NCBI RefSeq assembly: GCF_011683915.1
Contig: NZ_JAAQPH010000027.1
Span: 1-64,000 of the forward strand
Origin: Pelagibius litoralis
GTDB taxonomy: Bacteria > Pseudomonadota > Alphaproteobacteria > Kiloniellales > Kiloniellaceae
DNA: 64,000 nt
Direction: 5' to 3'
Below are positions 7,552-16,607 of the stretch, piece after piece. The position numbers were made by a program, and so were the translations under genes. The first letter of the stretch is position 1, and every line of letters starts with the position of its first letter. The notes under the pieces are model-generated. The model saw only the letters and a list, made by a program, of their open reading frames with translations. It was not told the origin of the DNA and ran no database searches.

Positions 7552-8556
7552 TCAGGCGAGGTTCGCCTTGACCCCGGATTCCGGAAGCTCGCTGCCGAAA
7601 CAGCGCTGATAGTATTCGGCAACGATCGGCCGTTCGATCTCGTCGCACTTGTTGAGGAAGGTCACGCGGAAGGCAAAGCCGACATCGCTGAAGATCTTCG
7701 CATTCTCCGCCCAGGTGATGACGGTGCGCGGGCTCATGACGGTGGAGATATCGCCGTTCACGAAGCCGCTGCGGGTCAGGTCGGCCAGCGAGACCATGGC
7801 GGCGAGGGTTTCGCGGCCTTCGGCGGAGTCGTAGTCCGGGCATTTGGACAGCACGATTTCCGTCTCTTCGTCATGGGGCAGGTAGTTCAGGGTGGCGACG
7901 ATGTTCCAGCGGTCCATCTGGCCCTGGTTGATCTGCTGGGTCCCGTGGTAGAGGCCGGTGGTGTCGCCCAGGCCGATGGTGTTGGTGGTGGAGAACAGCC
8001 GGAAGGCCGGGTGCGGGCGGATGACCCGGTTCTGGTCCAGCAGGGTCAGCTTGCCCTCGACCTCCAGCACCCGCTGGATCACGAACATCACGTCCGGCCG
8101 GCCGGCGTCGTATTCGTCGAACACCAGGGCGGTGGGCCGCTGCAGCGCCCAGGGCAGCAGGCCTTCGCGGAACTCTGTGATCTGCTTGCCGTCCTTCAGG
8201 ACGATGGCGTCCTTGCCGACCAGGTCGATACGGCTGATGTGGCTGTCCAGATTGATCCGGATGCAGGGCCAGTTGAGGCGCGCCGAGACCTGTTCGATGT
8301 GGGTCGATTTACCGGTGCCGTGATAGCCCTGGACCATGACCCGCCGGTTATGGGCAAAGCCGGCCAGGATCGCCAGGGTGGTGTCGCGGTCGAAGCGGTA
8401 GGATTCGTCGACTTCGGGCACGTAATCGCTGGTCTGGCTAAAAGCCGGTACCTGGATATCGCTGTCGATGCTGAAGGTCTGCCGCACCGAAACTTCGATA
8501 TCGGGGCCTTGTTCCGGCATCACGCCGCCTTGGGCCGTAGGGTCTGCAGTCGCCAT
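7552..8556 (-). CDS. cobS: Cobaltochelatase subunit CobS (AAA+ ATPase)
   Basis: 334 residues. CobS is the MoxR-like AAA+ subunit that, with CobT, forms the chaperone-like ATPase ring driving CobN. Walker A is GYHGTGKST (residues 77-85) and Walker B is LVFDEYD (about 144-150); sensor-1 STTNT follows. The unusual GYHGTGKS P-loop is characteristic of CobS. The ATG at 8556 is taken as start; an internal Met13 is an alternative. It is co-transcribed with the J-domain gene upstream (76-base gap) and cobT downstream, the standard alphaproteobacterial arrangement. Confidence 0.97.
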   Translation of the reverse strand: MATADPTAQGGVMPEQGPDIEVSVRQTFSIDSDIQVPAFSQTSDYVPEVDESYRFDRDTTLAILAGFAHNRRVMVQGYHGTGKSTHIEQVSARLNWPCIRINLDSHISRIDLVGKDAIVLKDGKQITEFREGLLPWALQRPTALVFDEYDAGRPDVMFVIQRVLEVEGKLTLLDQNRVIRPHPAFRLFSTTNTIGLGDTTGLYHGTQQINQGQMDRWNIVATLNYLPHDEETEIVLSKCPDYDSAEGRETLAAMVSLADLTRSGFVNGDISTVMSPRTVITWAENAKIFSDVGFAFRVTFLNKCDEIERPIVAEYYQRCFGSELPESGVKANLA

Positions 8557-8632
8557 GAGATAGGAATTCCGTCGTTCAGAGTTTAAGAGCAGAGGACAGG
8601 GAGCGGATCTGCTCCTGTTCTGTTGAACATGA

Positions 8633-9199
8633 CTAAAAGGCTGCCTTCAAGTCCGAATACGCCAAGTTGATGATTTTCAGCCGTTCTTCGGCCAGGCTGT
8701 CACCGCCGTTGCGGTCGGGGTGCAGTTCCTTGGCGAGGGTTTTGTAACGCGCTTTGACCTCTTCCAGGGTTGCATTGGGGTTCAGGTTCAGGGCCGCCAG
8801 GGCCTTGGCCTGCTTGCTGTTGGGGGGAAAGCGTCCCTTGCGCCCCGCGGTTTCGGCGGCTTCTTCCTCGAAAAAGCCGAAATCGTCGCGGAACTGGCCG
8901 TTGGGCGCGCCGCCCTGGGTTCGGTGGCGCCCGGCGAAGGGCCAGGTCGGGCGTTGCCAGACGGCGTCGCCGCGGCGGATTTCCTCGATCGAGTCCTCGC
9001 CCATATCTTTGAAGTAGTCCCAGGCCAGGTTGTATTCGCGCACGTGTTCCAGGCAGAACCAGTAGTAGCTGTTCAGCGCCTCGCGGGATCGCGGGGCGCG
9101 ATACTGGCCGTGCTCCAGGCAGCCTGGACGGTCGCAGAGCTTGATGCCGCCGTCCTCGTCCCGGTCCGTTGGAGGGGGTATGTGTTCACTGGTTCGCAT
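8633..9199 (-). CDS. J-domain-containing (DnaJ-like) protein
   Basis: 188 residues from the ATG at 9199. The frame is open much further upstream, but that stretch is only the shadow of the EamA gene. The C-terminal 60 residues are a J domain with the HPD motif ([12 protein letters not shown]), which would stimulate a DnaK-type Hsp70. The N-terminal half has a CDRPGC...FCLEH pattern suggestive of a small Cys/His metal site and is conserved in the alphaproteobacterial family found upstream of cobS. The position of the J domain at the C-terminus, without G/F or zinc-finger regions, marks it as a class III J protein. The partner and client are unknown. Confidence 0.9.
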   Translation of the reverse strand: MRTSEHIPPPTDRDEDGGIKLCDRPGCLEHGQYRAPRSREALNSYYWFCLEHVREYNLAWDYFKDMGEDSIEEIRRGDAVWQRPTWPFAGRHRTQGGAPNGQFRDDFGFFEEEAAETAGRKGRFPPNSKQAKALAALNLNPNATLEEVKARYKTLAKELHPDRNGGDSLAEERLKIINLAYSDLKAAF

Positions 9200-9285
9200 T
9201 GTCTGCGGAGTATGAAGACGGGGCCTTTGCCGTGCAAGGCAGGGCAGGGTTACCGGAAACGCGGGGCCCCCTGGCCGCTCTGCCG

Positions 9286-10227
9286 TCAATCGGCCGATTC
9301 GGCATGGGTGCGGGGCTTGCCGATTTTTTCCGCCGGCCTGGCTTCCCGCAGGTTCACCAGGGCCATACCGCCGATGATCAGGGCCAGGCCGCTGACCAGG
9401 GTGGCGGTCAGCGTCTCGCCCAGCAGGAGGGCTGAAAACAGCACCCCGGCGACCGGCACCGCCAGGAAAGAGAGAGAGCTGGTGATCGCCGGCAGCGCCC
9501 GGGTCACCGCGACGGAGGCCCAGAAACAGAAAGCCGTGGCGATGGGGCCGTTGTAGATCAGCACGCCGATGGCCTCCGGCGACCACACGATGGCGCTCCA
9601 ATCCTCGCGGAACCACGACAGCGCGACCAGGGTGGGAACGGCGACCAGCATCTGCCAGGGGGCCAGCTCCAGCGGCGAAGAATCCCACTTGTGGGCGCGG
9701 ACGTGGAGGATGCCGATCGACCAGGCCAAGGCGGCGCCCAGCAGATAGCCGTTGCCCAACAGGGCGTCGGTATCGTTCCAATCGAATCCCAGGGGATTGA
9801 AGAGGGCGGCGACGCCGCTGAGGCCGAGGGCGAGACCGAAGATCTTGCGCCCGGTCAAAGCTTCGCCCAACAGCCAGACCGCAACCGGGGTGACCCAGAG
9901 CGGGGTGGTATAGGCCAGGATCGCCGAGCGCCCGGCATCGACATACAGCAGGCCGAAGTTGATCAGGGCGACGAAGCCGGTCATCTGCGCCACACCGATG
10001 GAAAAAACCACCGGCAGGTCCTTGCGGGTCGGCAGTTTGAGGCGGCCCAGGACGGTGAGCAGGACGACGAAACTGGCCACGCCCAGCACCATGCGCGCGG
10101 CGGCGAACCATAGCGGCGGCATGAATTCCAGCCCGACTTTCACGATCGGCCAGTTGGCGCCCCACAACACGACAACGGCCAGCAAAAGCAGGCGCGCGAC
10201 CGTTGGGCTGATAACCTTGGACGTCAT
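9286..10227 (-). CDS. EamA/DMT-family transporter
   Basis: 313 residues with about ten hydrophobic segments in two EamA repeats of five, the typical drug/metabolite transporter layout. The first repeat begins LLLAVVVLWGANWPIVKVGL, which carries the usual WG-x-N/S-x-P motif. The C-terminal tail is charged and cytosolic. Members export amino acids, purines or other metabolites; no substrate can be read from sequence. The ATG at 10227 gives a normal length. It sits between the J-domain gene and bolA, 87 bases upstream of the former on the same strand, and may be transcribed into the cobST operon. Confidence 0.9.
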   Translation of the reverse strand: MTSKVISPTVARLLLLAVVVLWGANWPIVKVGLEFMPPLWFAAARMVLGVASFVVLLTVLGRLKLPTRKDLPVVFSIGVAQMTGFVALINFGLLYVDAGRSAILAYTTPLWVTPVAVWLLGEALTGRKIFGLALGLSGVAALFNPLGFDWNDTDALLGNGYLLGAALAWSIGILHVRAHKWDSSPLELAPWQMLVAVPTLVALSWFREDWSAIVWSPEAIGVLIYNGPIATAFCFWASVAVTRALPAITSSLSFLAVPVAGVLFSALLLGETLTATLVSGLALIIGGMALVNLREARPAEKIGKPRTHAESAD

Positions 10228-10317
10228 GCAAATCCCGTTGGCAGAAGGGGGCCCATTGACAGGGGCGGGCCGTGGTCACACCTTCAGGGCCGAACATTCC
10301 CTGGAAGGAGCGGGCTT

Positions 10318-10596
10318 TTGGCGGTTGCTGAGACTATCGAGCGGAAATTGACGGAGGCCCTGGCGCCGCAACGCCTTAAGGTCGTGGATGATTCGGAAAA
10401 GCACAAGGGCCATGCCGGCTACCGCGAGGGCGGCGAAACCCATTTCCGGGTGGAGGTGGTCTCCGCTGCCTTTGCCGGGCAGAACCGCGTTGCCCGGCAG
10501 CGCCGGGTCTATGAGATCCTGTCCGACGAACTGGCCGATCGCGTCCATGCGCTGCAGCTGAAGACCCTGACCCCCGAAGAGGAAAGCGCCGGCTAG
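10318..10596 (+). CDS. bolA: BolA family protein
   Basis: 92 residues starting at a TTG. The start is decided by an excellent ribosome-binding site aaggag at 10305-10310, seven bases before it, and no ATG lies in the right place. BolA proteins bind monothiol glutaredoxins and [2Fe-2S] clusters. The expected core is visible: a DDSEKHKGHAGY segment with the family H-x-G-H histidines, then THFRVEVVSAAFAG and RVYEILSDEL. BolA beside a J-domain gene and cobS is a recurring alphaproteobacterial arrangement. Here bolA is divergent from the EamA gene and convergent with nnrS. Confidence 0.93.
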   Translation: MAVAETIERKLTEALAPQRLKVVDDSEKHKGHAGYREGGETHFRVEVVSAAFAGQNRVARQRRVYEILSDELADRVHALQLKTLTPEEESAG

Positions 10597-10636
10597 AGCG
10601 TTTTCGATCTGTCGTCGAAGAAGAACCGGAAAAGCT

Positions 10637-11854
10637 TCAGCTTCTGCGGATCGCCAGGATCGGTGTGAAGCGCAGCACGAAGATCAGGAATCCGATCGTC
10701 CAGCTTGCCGCGCCGAGGTGCAGAATGGCTGTCGGCTCGGTGGTCCAATCGGCCGCGACCCTGGCCGCTGCGCCGAGGAAGACCAACACATAGGCTGCCG
10801 AGGTGGCGGCGCCGGCCTGCAGTGCCTGTCCGGAATGGCCGAGGGCTGCCCGGGTCATCACCGCCAGGGTCATCATACCGATGCCGCCGGCGCCGAGGGC
10901 ATGCAAGGCCTGCTGGCCGGAAACATGGTCGGGCGCCAGGATCGAGAGGGCGAAAAGCGCGAAGGCCAGCGGCAACCAGGCAAAGGCGATGTGAAGCACC
11001 AGCAGCAGGGGTTCGCGCAGGGTCGCCGGTCCGCGCCAGCGTGCCAGCCGCCAGAGGTTGGCGGCGGCGGCGATGGTGAAACCGGCGCCGGTGACCGCTG
11101 CCTCCGGCAAGGCGACCCAACAGACCAGCGCCACCAGACTGATGCCCAGGGCGATCTTGTCGTAGGATCCAAAAGGCGCGGGCAGGCTGGTTGCCTGTTG
11201 TTTCTTCAGCCAGTTGGTCGTGAAGCTTGGGATGATGCGCCCGCCGACCAGCAGGATCATCATCGCCGCCGTGGCGAAACCGATCCTCATGCCGAGCGCA
11301 ACCTCGCCGATCAGGAAGACAGCCTGCGCCGCCGCCAGCGTGGTCACCAGCAGACAGATCGGCAGGTTGCGGTGATTGCCGGCGGCGATCACTTCGCGCC
11401 AGACCACCGCCGACAAGGCGACGAGAAAGGCGAGCGCAACGGCAATGCCCGCCGCGCCTCCGGCATCGAGCAGCATGGCGGTCCGGCCTGCGAGCCAGAG
11501 GCCGAAGAGCGCCATCAAAGCCCTGCCGGCGATCGGCAGGCGGCCGGTCCAGTTGGGTATGGCGGTCAGCAGGAATCCGGCCAGGGCGGCGCTCAGGTAG
11601 CCGAACAGCATTTCGTGGATGTGCCAGGCCAGCGGATCGGGCACGCCGGGCAATGTGACCGCGCCCAGGAACTGCAGCATCCACAGCGGCAGGGCAACGA
11701 CGGCCAGGACCCCGGCGGCCAGAAAGAAGGGTCGAAAGCCCTGTGAGAAGATCGCCGGGCCGTTATAGGCAAGTCGCCGCCCGCCGGGCGTCGTTGCCGT
11801 GGCGGCTTTGCCCGCTTCGCCATTCTCGGTTGTTTCTGACAGAACCGTCGTCAT
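10637..11854 (-). CDS. nnrS: NnrS family haem/copper membrane protein
   Basis: 405 residues from the ATG at 11854; a TTG three codons upstream (11863) is also in frame but has no better ribosome-binding site. The protein has about twelve hydrophobic segments. The family signature is seen in FSQGFRPFFLAAG near the N-terminus and in DPLAWHIHEMLFGY with the conserved histidines. NnrS protects against nitrosative stress and was first found in denitrifiers; it binds haem and copper. It is divergent from nnrU, and the 102-base intergenic region contains a Crp/Fnr-type dyad. No nitrite or nitric oxide reductase gene is in this window. Confidence 0.92.
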   Translation of the reverse strand: MTTVLSETTENGEAGKAATATTPGGRRLAYNGPAIFSQGFRPFFLAAGVLAVVALPLWMLQFLGAVTLPGVPDPLAWHIHEMLFGYLSAALAGFLLTAIPNWTGRLPIAGRALMALFGLWLAGRTAMLLDAGGAAGIAVALAFLVALSAVVWREVIAAGNHRNLPICLLVTTLAAAQAVFLIGEVALGMRIGFATAAMMILLVGGRIIPSFTTNWLKKQQATSLPAPFGSYDKIALGISLVALVCWVALPEAAVTGAGFTIAAAANLWRLARWRGPATLREPLLLVLHIAFAWLPLAFALFALSILAPDHVSGQQALHALGAGGIGMMTLAVMTRAALGHSGQALQAGAATSAAYVLVFLGAAARVAADWTTEPTAILHLGAASWTIGFLIFVLRFTPILAIRRS

Positions 11855-11877
11855 AGATAGCAATGGTCTGGAAGAGC

Positions 11878-11891
11878 CTGACCGGAGTCAA
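11878..11891. promoter_or_regulatory. Candidate Crp/Fnr-type (FNR/NnrR/DNR) binding site
   Basis: CTGAC-CGGA-GTCAA is a 5-4-5 dyad with four of five arm positions symmetric. It is close to TTGAC-N4-GTCAA, a Crp/Fnr-family variant of the FNR consensus TTGAT-N4-ATCAA. It lies between the divergent nnrS and nnrU genes, which in other bacteria are controlled by such regulators. The match is imperfect. Confidence 0.4.
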
Positions 11892-11956
11892 TCGCCACGG
11901 TCGTTGCCCGGGATATGCTGGGGGTTGCGCGACCGCTTGTTTCGAAGGTCTGCACG

Positions 11957-12631
11957 ATGATCGAGTTTGCCGCCGCTATCCTGGTTTTCCTGGCCGCCCA
12001 CGTCCTGCCCGCGGCGACGGGCCTGCGTGGTTTTCTGATCGCCAAGATCGGACGGCGACTTTATGTCACAGGCTATTCGCTGGTTTCGCTGGCAACGATT
12101 GCCTGGGTGATCGCCGCGGCATTGACCGCACCCTATATCGAAATCTGGCCGCCTGGCCGCGCGGCCGCAGTGGTGGCGATCCTCGCCATGCTGCCGGCCT
12201 GTATCCTCTTTGCCGGCGCGGCGCTGCGCCCCAACCCGCTTTCGGTTTCCTTCGCCGGCGGGATGACCGATGCGCAACGACCCGGCCTGCTGGCCGTGAC
12301 GCGCCACCCCATCCTCTGGGCTTTCTTCTTCTGGGCATCGGGCCATGCGGTGGCCAACGGGGATCTCGTGGCGCTGATTCTGTTCGGGGCTTTTGCCGTT
12401 TTCAGCCTGTTCGGCATGAGGCGCCTGGAGCGCCGGGCGGGTGGGCGCTTGTCCGCCGCGGACCTTGCCGCCGCCAGGGCAATCGCGGAAGGCCCCTTGA
12501 GCCGGCGCCTTGCCGCCGCCATGACGTTGCGGACTGCCGTCGAACTGCTGCTGGGGCTGTTGCTTTATGCCGTGTTTCTGCACCTGCATGGCCCGGTGAT
12601 CGGGGTCGATCCCCTGGCCTATTTCATCTGA
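11957..12631 (+). CDS. nnrU: NnrU family protein
   Basis: 224 residues from the ATG at 11957, chosen because aagg lies 8 bases upstream; an ATG at 11915 is in frame but adds residues unlike the family. Six or so hydrophobic segments are visible. The motifs RHPILWAFFFWASGHAVANGD and, near the N-terminus, AAHVLPAATGLR are typical of NnrU (the first is the MAPEG/isoprenylcysteine methyltransferase-like RHP-x-x-W core). NnrU is linked genetically to nitric oxide reductase activity, but its biochemical role is not established. It is divergent from nnrS and probably co-regulated with it. Confidence 0.9.
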   Translation: MIEFAAAILVFLAAHVLPAATGLRGFLIAKIGRRLYVTGYSLVSLATIAWVIAAALTAPYIEIWPPGRAAAVVAILAMLPACILFAGAALRPNPLSVSFAGGMTDAQRPGLLAVTRHPILWAFFFWASGHAVANGDLVALILFGAFAVFSLFGMRRLERRAGGRLSAADLAAARAIAEGPLSRRLAAAMTLRTAVELLLGLLLYAVFLHLHGPVIGVDPLAYFI

Positions 12632-12666
12632 GGGACCCTGTCGCCCGTGTATAGGGCGCCAGGGTC

Positions 12667-13218
12667 TCAGTCGCCGGTGTAGAAATCCGGCCAGGACTTT
12701 TTCACGATGGGTCCGTCGCTGCGAAAGGCGTGGCAGGTATCGAGCAGAGTGGGGCGTTGCCCGGGCTTGCGCGCGCCGGCTTTTTTTGCCCGCACAGGAT
12801 AGAGCGTCTGGAAGGCGACGGTCGCCATGGCGCCCAGCATTTCGACCAGATGGGTGCAGCCGTCGGCGGCACTGATCTGTTTGCGCACCTGTTGGCGCCA
12901 GCCGGGCTTGATCTGGCAGCCGATGATGGTTTTGAAGTTCGGCGTCACCGCCGGGCAGATGGCAAAGGGGCTGTCGTCGGTTACCGCTTCGATATCGTGC
13001 ACCACGAAGTCATCGTCTATGGTCAGGCGGATCGACATATCGTGCAGCGCTTCGCCGGGTTTGATCTCGCCGCGGTGGTCGTTCTCGAATGCATAGGTCT
13101 TGGTGTCGACGATGCGCCCCTCAATATCCCAAAGGCCGTCGCTGCGTTGGTAACCCTGAAAGTCATAGGTTCGGTTATGCAGCTTGGTCCGTTCCACGGG
13201 GGGTGGGGGCAGGGGCAT
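12667..13218 (-). CDS. DUF2889 domain-containing protein
   Basis: 183 residues, soluble, without signal or membrane segments. The order of motifs matches DUF2889: HNRTYDFQGYQRSDGLWDIEG near the start, then DTKTY, HDMSIRLTIDDDFVVHDIEA, and C-terminal GCTHLVEMLG. Function is unknown. The conserved His and Cys in DGCTHL suggest a possible active or metal site, which is inference. It is a single gene, convergent with nnrU (35-base gap). Confidence 0.88.
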   Translation of the reverse strand: MPLPPPPVERTKLHNRTYDFQGYQRSDGLWDIEGRIVDTKTYAFENDHRGEIKPGEALHDMSIRLTIDDDFVVHDIEAVTDDSPFAICPAVTPNFKTIIGCQIKPGWRQQVRKQISAADGCTHLVEMLGAMATVAFQTLYPVRAKKAGARKPGQRPTLLDTCHAFRSDGPIVKKSWPDFYTGD

Positions 13219-13326
13219 AATAGGGTTACCGCACGACTGTTGCAGACAGAAGCGCGACTATAGGCGCAGAGCCCTACAGGTCAACCGAAGGGCTGACCGG
13301 CGGCTGTCCTCGGCGTAAGCCTGGTC

Positions 13327-13773
13327 TCAGCCGGTGCCGTAGCCGGTGTCGAACATGAAGGCCTCACGTTGCTGCAGGTCTTCCTCCAGCTCGCGCTTGA
13401 CCGCGGCATAGAGGTCGCGGATCGAGACAATGCCGGTCACCTTGCCGTTGTTGACAACGGGCAGGTGGCGATAGCCCGAGGCGCGCATGCGCTCGAGAAC
13501 GTTCAGGGCGATGTCGTCCGGGCCGACGGTATCCGGGTCGGCGGTCATCACGGTTTCCAGCCGGGTGCTGTCCGGATCGAGGCCACGGGCGACGACGCGG
13601 GTCAGCACATCGCGCTCGGTGAAGATTCCCTCGAGGCGCTCCGGGGTTCCGATCAGGACCGCACCAATATGACGCTCGGCCATATTGCGCGCCGCGTCGC
13701 GAACGGTGGTACTGGCCGGAAGCAGCTCGATGCGCTGCTCGTTGACGATGTCAGGAACAACTTTTCGGTGCAT
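13327..13773 (-). CDS. CBS domain-containing protein
   Basis: 148 residues from the ATG at 13773. The start is set by a strong ribosome-binding site (gggaggaa, 4 bases before the ATG); an upstream in-frame start at 13860 lacks one. Two CBS motifs form one Bateman module: residues about 10-65 (AARNMAERHIGAVLIGTPE...GIFTERDVLTRVV) and 75-130 (NVLERMRASGYRHLPVVNNG...VSIRDLYAAV). Such stand-alone modules usually bind adenine nucleotides and act as regulators. The target is unknown. About 300 bases upstream are free of genes. Confidence 0.9.
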   Translation of the reverse strand: MHRKVVPDIVNEQRIELLPASTTVRDAARNMAERHIGAVLIGTPERLEGIFTERDVLTRVVARGLDPDSTRLETVMTADPDTVGPDDIALNVLERMRASGYRHLPVVNNGKVTGIVSIRDLYAAVKRELEEDLQQREAFMFDTGYGTG

Positions 13774-14074
13774 ATATTCCTCCCGCTTGCACGCTGGTTT
13801 CTGCGAGGTATTTGGTCTTATATTACGACCAATTGTGCAGCCGCCCGGTGAAGGCGTCAAGCAACGGGCTGTATCCCGCCTGTGGCAAGGCGATGGCCGC
13901 TGTTTGCCGGGCGCCGCGGGATGCGCGTTATACTGGTGGTGGCCTCATTGCCCCCGCCGGTTCGGCTGCCAAAACCTGCGCCCGCCGAGGTCCCCTGGCT
14001 GTTTCGCTTATGGGCGCGTGTTTAGGTCCCCGGCGGGACCCGTTGCGGCGATCCAGTGAATTCCCAGCGAATCC
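13774..14074. other. Gene-free stretch
   Basis: 301 bases between the CBS gene and the CNNM gene, both on the minus strand. It should hold the CBS promoter. The only structure I see is a 7-base inverted repeat (cccgccg at 13979, cggcggg at 14031) 45 bases apart. No convincing small gene or RNA was recognised. Confidence 0.4.
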
Positions 14075-15388
14075 CTATGTGTCGACAGGATCGTCTTCCG
14101 GTTTCCGGGCATCGGCGGCCGGCATCGCACTGATGCGGATCGAGGTGACCTGATTGCGCTTGCGGCCCAGGATCTCGAAGTTGAAGCCATGGAAGGTGAA
14201 GAGCTGCCCGGCCTCCGGGATGCTGCGCGCCTCGTGCAGGATGAGGCCGGCAATCGTGGAGGCCTCTTCATCCGGCAGGCGCCATTCGAAGCGGCGGTTC
14301 AGGTCGCGCAGGGTGACCCGGCCGTCGGCGATGACGGAGCCGTCGCGCTCGATCTGTACGCCCTCCATCTCCACGTCGTGCTCGTCGGCGATATCGCCGA
14401 CGATCTCTTCAAGGATGTCCTCCAGGGTGACGATGCCCAGGACCTCGCCGTACTCGTCGACAACGATGGCGAAGTGTTCGTGGCGGCTTCGGAAGGCCTG
14501 TAGCTGGGACAGCAGGTCGGTCGTTTCTGGGATGAACCAGGGGGCATTGGCGATTCCCAGGATGTCGAGATCGTCCAGCTTTGCGCCGGCCGCCTGAACC
14601 GCCCGCAATAGGGCTTTGGCGTGCAGGACGGCGACGATGTTGTCGGGATCGTCGCGCCACAGCGGCAGGCGGGTGTAGGGGCTGGCCAGCACTTCTTCGA
14701 CGATCTGCGCCGGCGACTGGTCGATGTTGATGGCCACCATTTCCTTGCGGTGAACCATGATCTCCTCGACCCAGACATCGCCCAGGTCCAGGATCGAACG
14801 CAGCATTTCGCGCTCGTGCTTCTCCTCCTCGCCCAGGCCTTCGCCCTGATGCAGGTCGATGGCGCCGCGCAGTTGTTCCTCCGAGGCTTCGGCGGACAGC
14901 GTGTGGCGCACCTCGATGCCGAACAGCGACAGCGCCATGCGCACGATCAACTGGATGGCCATGGAGATCGGCTTCAGCACGGCAACGATCAGGCGGAGGA
15001 TCGGCGCGACGGAGAGGGCGGCGCGCTCGGCGTTCTGCAGGGCGTAGGTCTTCGGCAGGACCTCTGCGAAAATCAGGACCATGACGGTCATGCCCAGGGT
15101 TGCGTAGATCACCCCGGCTTCGCCGAACAGGGTAATCAAAAGGCTGGTGGCCAGGGCCGAAGCCAGGATGTTGACCAGGTTATTGCCCAGCAGAATGGCG
15201 CCGATCAGATGCTCTTTCTCCAGCCAAAGCTCGTTCACCACATTGGCGCGGCGATTGCCGGATTGCGCCAGATTGTGCAGGCGTGGCCGCGAAGCGGCTG
15301 TCAGCGCGGTTTCCGAGCCGGAAAAGAATGCTGAAAAGACCAGCAGCGCCACTATGGCGCCGAGGGTGGTGGCAATGTCCATGTCCAT
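14075..15388 (-). CDS. CNNM/HlyC-CorC family membrane protein
   Basis: 437 residues. An N-terminal DUF21 membrane domain (about 1-190, four hydrophobic segments, starting FSAFFSGSETALTAASRPRL) is followed by a CBS pair (about 200-330, including VDEYGEVLGIVTLEDILEEI) and a C-terminal CorC_HlyC domain. This is the CNNM family of magnesium/cobalt transport-related proteins; the hemolysin label of some annotations is historical. FSGSETAL is the DUF21 signature. It is transcribed after aroK and aroB in the same direction with a 40-base gap, an arrangement common in Rhodospirillales, so it is probably in their operon. Confidence 0.93.
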   Translation of the reverse strand: MDMDIATTLGAIVALLVFSAFFSGSETALTAASRPRLHNLAQSGNRRANVVNELWLEKEHLIGAILLGNNLVNILASALATSLLITLFGEAGVIYATLGMTVMVLIFAEVLPKTYALQNAERAALSVAPILRLIVAVLKPISMAIQLIVRMALSLFGIEVRHTLSAEASEEQLRGAIDLHQGEGLGEEEKHEREMLRSILDLGDVWVEEIMVHRKEMVAINIDQSPAQIVEEVLASPYTRLPLWRDDPDNIVAVLHAKALLRAVQAAGAKLDDLDILGIANAPWFIPETTDLLSQLQAFRSRHEHFAIVVDEYGEVLGIVTLEDILEEIVGDIADEHDVEMEGVQIERDGSVIADGRVTLRDLNRRFEWRLPDEEASTIAGLILHEARSIPEAGQLFTFHGFNFEILGRKRNQVTSIRISAMPAADARKPEDDPVDT

Positions 15389-15428
15389 TGTCTGTCTATA
15401 ATGTTGCGGGGTTGATGGGCTTCAGGTG

Positions 15429-16607
15429 CTAGCTGCCCAGGGTGGCGCGGGACGTCATGTCCGCAGCGCTGTTTTCGTTGGCAAGCTGGTCCGACTGGCT
15501 GATGGCAGAGGTCAGCAGCGCCATGACTTCTTCGGTTTTCACATCGCTTTCGATGTAGGCCTCGCCGATGCCGCGGGCAAGAACGAAGTTGATGCGGCCC
15601 TGGTTCACCTTTTTGTCGCGGCCCATGTGATCGAGCAGGCGCTCGGCATCCCAATGACGCTGCGGCAGATCGGCAAATCCGGTGGGCAGGCCGACGGCGG
15701 CGAGATGCCGGCGCAGCCGGTCGGCGTCTTCCGGCGGGCAGTGGCCGCGCTGCACCGAGAGATCGAAAGCCATGACCATGCCGACGGCCACCGCCTCGCC
15801 ATGCAGCAACTCGCCGCCGTAGCCGGTCTCGGCCTCCAGGGCATGGCCGAAGGTATGGCCGAGGTTCAGCAGGGCGCGGCGGCCGCCTTCGCGTTCGTCG
15901 GCGGCAACAACCTCCGCCTTGCAGCGGCAGCTCGTCAGCACCGCCCGTTCGAGAGCCGGGCGATCGCCTTCGATCAGGTCGGCGCCGTGGGATTCCAGCC
16001 AGGTGAAAAAGGCGGCATCCTGGATCAGCCCGTACTTCACCACCTCGGCGTAGCCGGCCAGCATTTCGCGGCGCGGCAGGGTGGTGAGGATGGAGGTATC
16101 GGCCAGTACCAGCCGGGGTTGGTAGAAGGCGCCGATCAGGTTCTTGCCGTGGCGGCTGTTGATCCCCGTCTTGCCGCCGACCGAGCTGTCGACCTGGGCG
16201 AGCAGGCTGGTGGGGATCTGGATGAAGTCGAGGCCGCGCAGGGTGACCGCCGCGGCGAAGCCGGCCAAGTCGCCGATGACGCCGCCGCCCAGCGCCAGGA
16301 TGGTGGTGCTGCGTTCCACCTTCGCGGCCAGCAGTTGGTCGATCAGGCGCCCCAGTTGGTCCAGGGACTTGCTGGTATCGCCCGGCGCCACGGCAATGCT
16401 TTGGTAATGCAGGCCGGCATCGTCGAGGGCGCGCTCCAGGCGGGCGAGGTGCAGCGCCGCCACGTTCTCGTCGGTGACGATGATGACCCGGTCGCTCTTC
16501 AGCAGTGGCTGCATCAGCTTGCCGGCTGCGGCCAGGACCGTGGTGCCGATCAGGATATCGTAGCTGCGGTCGCCGAGGTCGACGCTCAGGCTCTTGTGTC
16601 CGGTCAC
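15429..16607 (-). CDS. aroB: 3-dehydroquinate synthase
   Basis: 392 residues. AroB converts DAHP to 3-dehydroquinate, the second step of the shikimate pathway, using NAD and zinc. The NAD-binding GGGVIGDLAGFAAA and the active-site GKTGINSRHGKNLIGAFYQP are present, as are the zinc-ligand motifs with E (GYAEVVKYGLI) and H (LNLGHTFGHALE). It starts with GTG at 16607, whose last two bases and the following A form the aroK stop (GTGA overlap), so translation is coupled. The C-terminal tail after residue 375 is a poorly conserved extension. Confidence 0.97.
   Translation of the reverse strand: MTGHKSLSVDLGDRSYDILIGTTVLAAAGKLMQPLLKSDRVIIVTDENVAALHLARLERALDDAGLHYQSIAVAPGDTSKSLDQLGRLIDQLLAAKVERSTTILALGGGVIGDLAGFAAAVTLRGLDFIQIPTSLLAQVDSSVGGKTGINSRHGKNLIGAFYQPRLVLADTSILTTLPRREMLAGYAEVVKYGLIQDAAFFTWLESHGADLIEGDRPALERAVLTSCRCKAEVVAADEREGGRRALLNLGHTFGHALEAETGYGGELLHGEAVAVGMVMAFDLSVQRGHCPPEDADRLRRHLAAVGLPTGFADLPQRHWDAERLLDHMGRDKKVNQGRINFVLARGIGEAYIESDVKTEEVMALLTSAISQSDQLANENSAADMTSRATLGS

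Noticed and set aside
9200-10297. Upstream extension of the J-domain protein to a 554-residue protein
   Set aside because: The extra residues are the out-of-frame shadow of the EamA gene and are Arg/Gly/Pro-rich. The ATG at 9199 gives a normal family length.
15389-15428. Separate transcription unit for the CNNM gene
   Set aside because: The 40-base gap after aroB has no promoter or terminator that I can see, so I keep it in the aroK-aroB operon.
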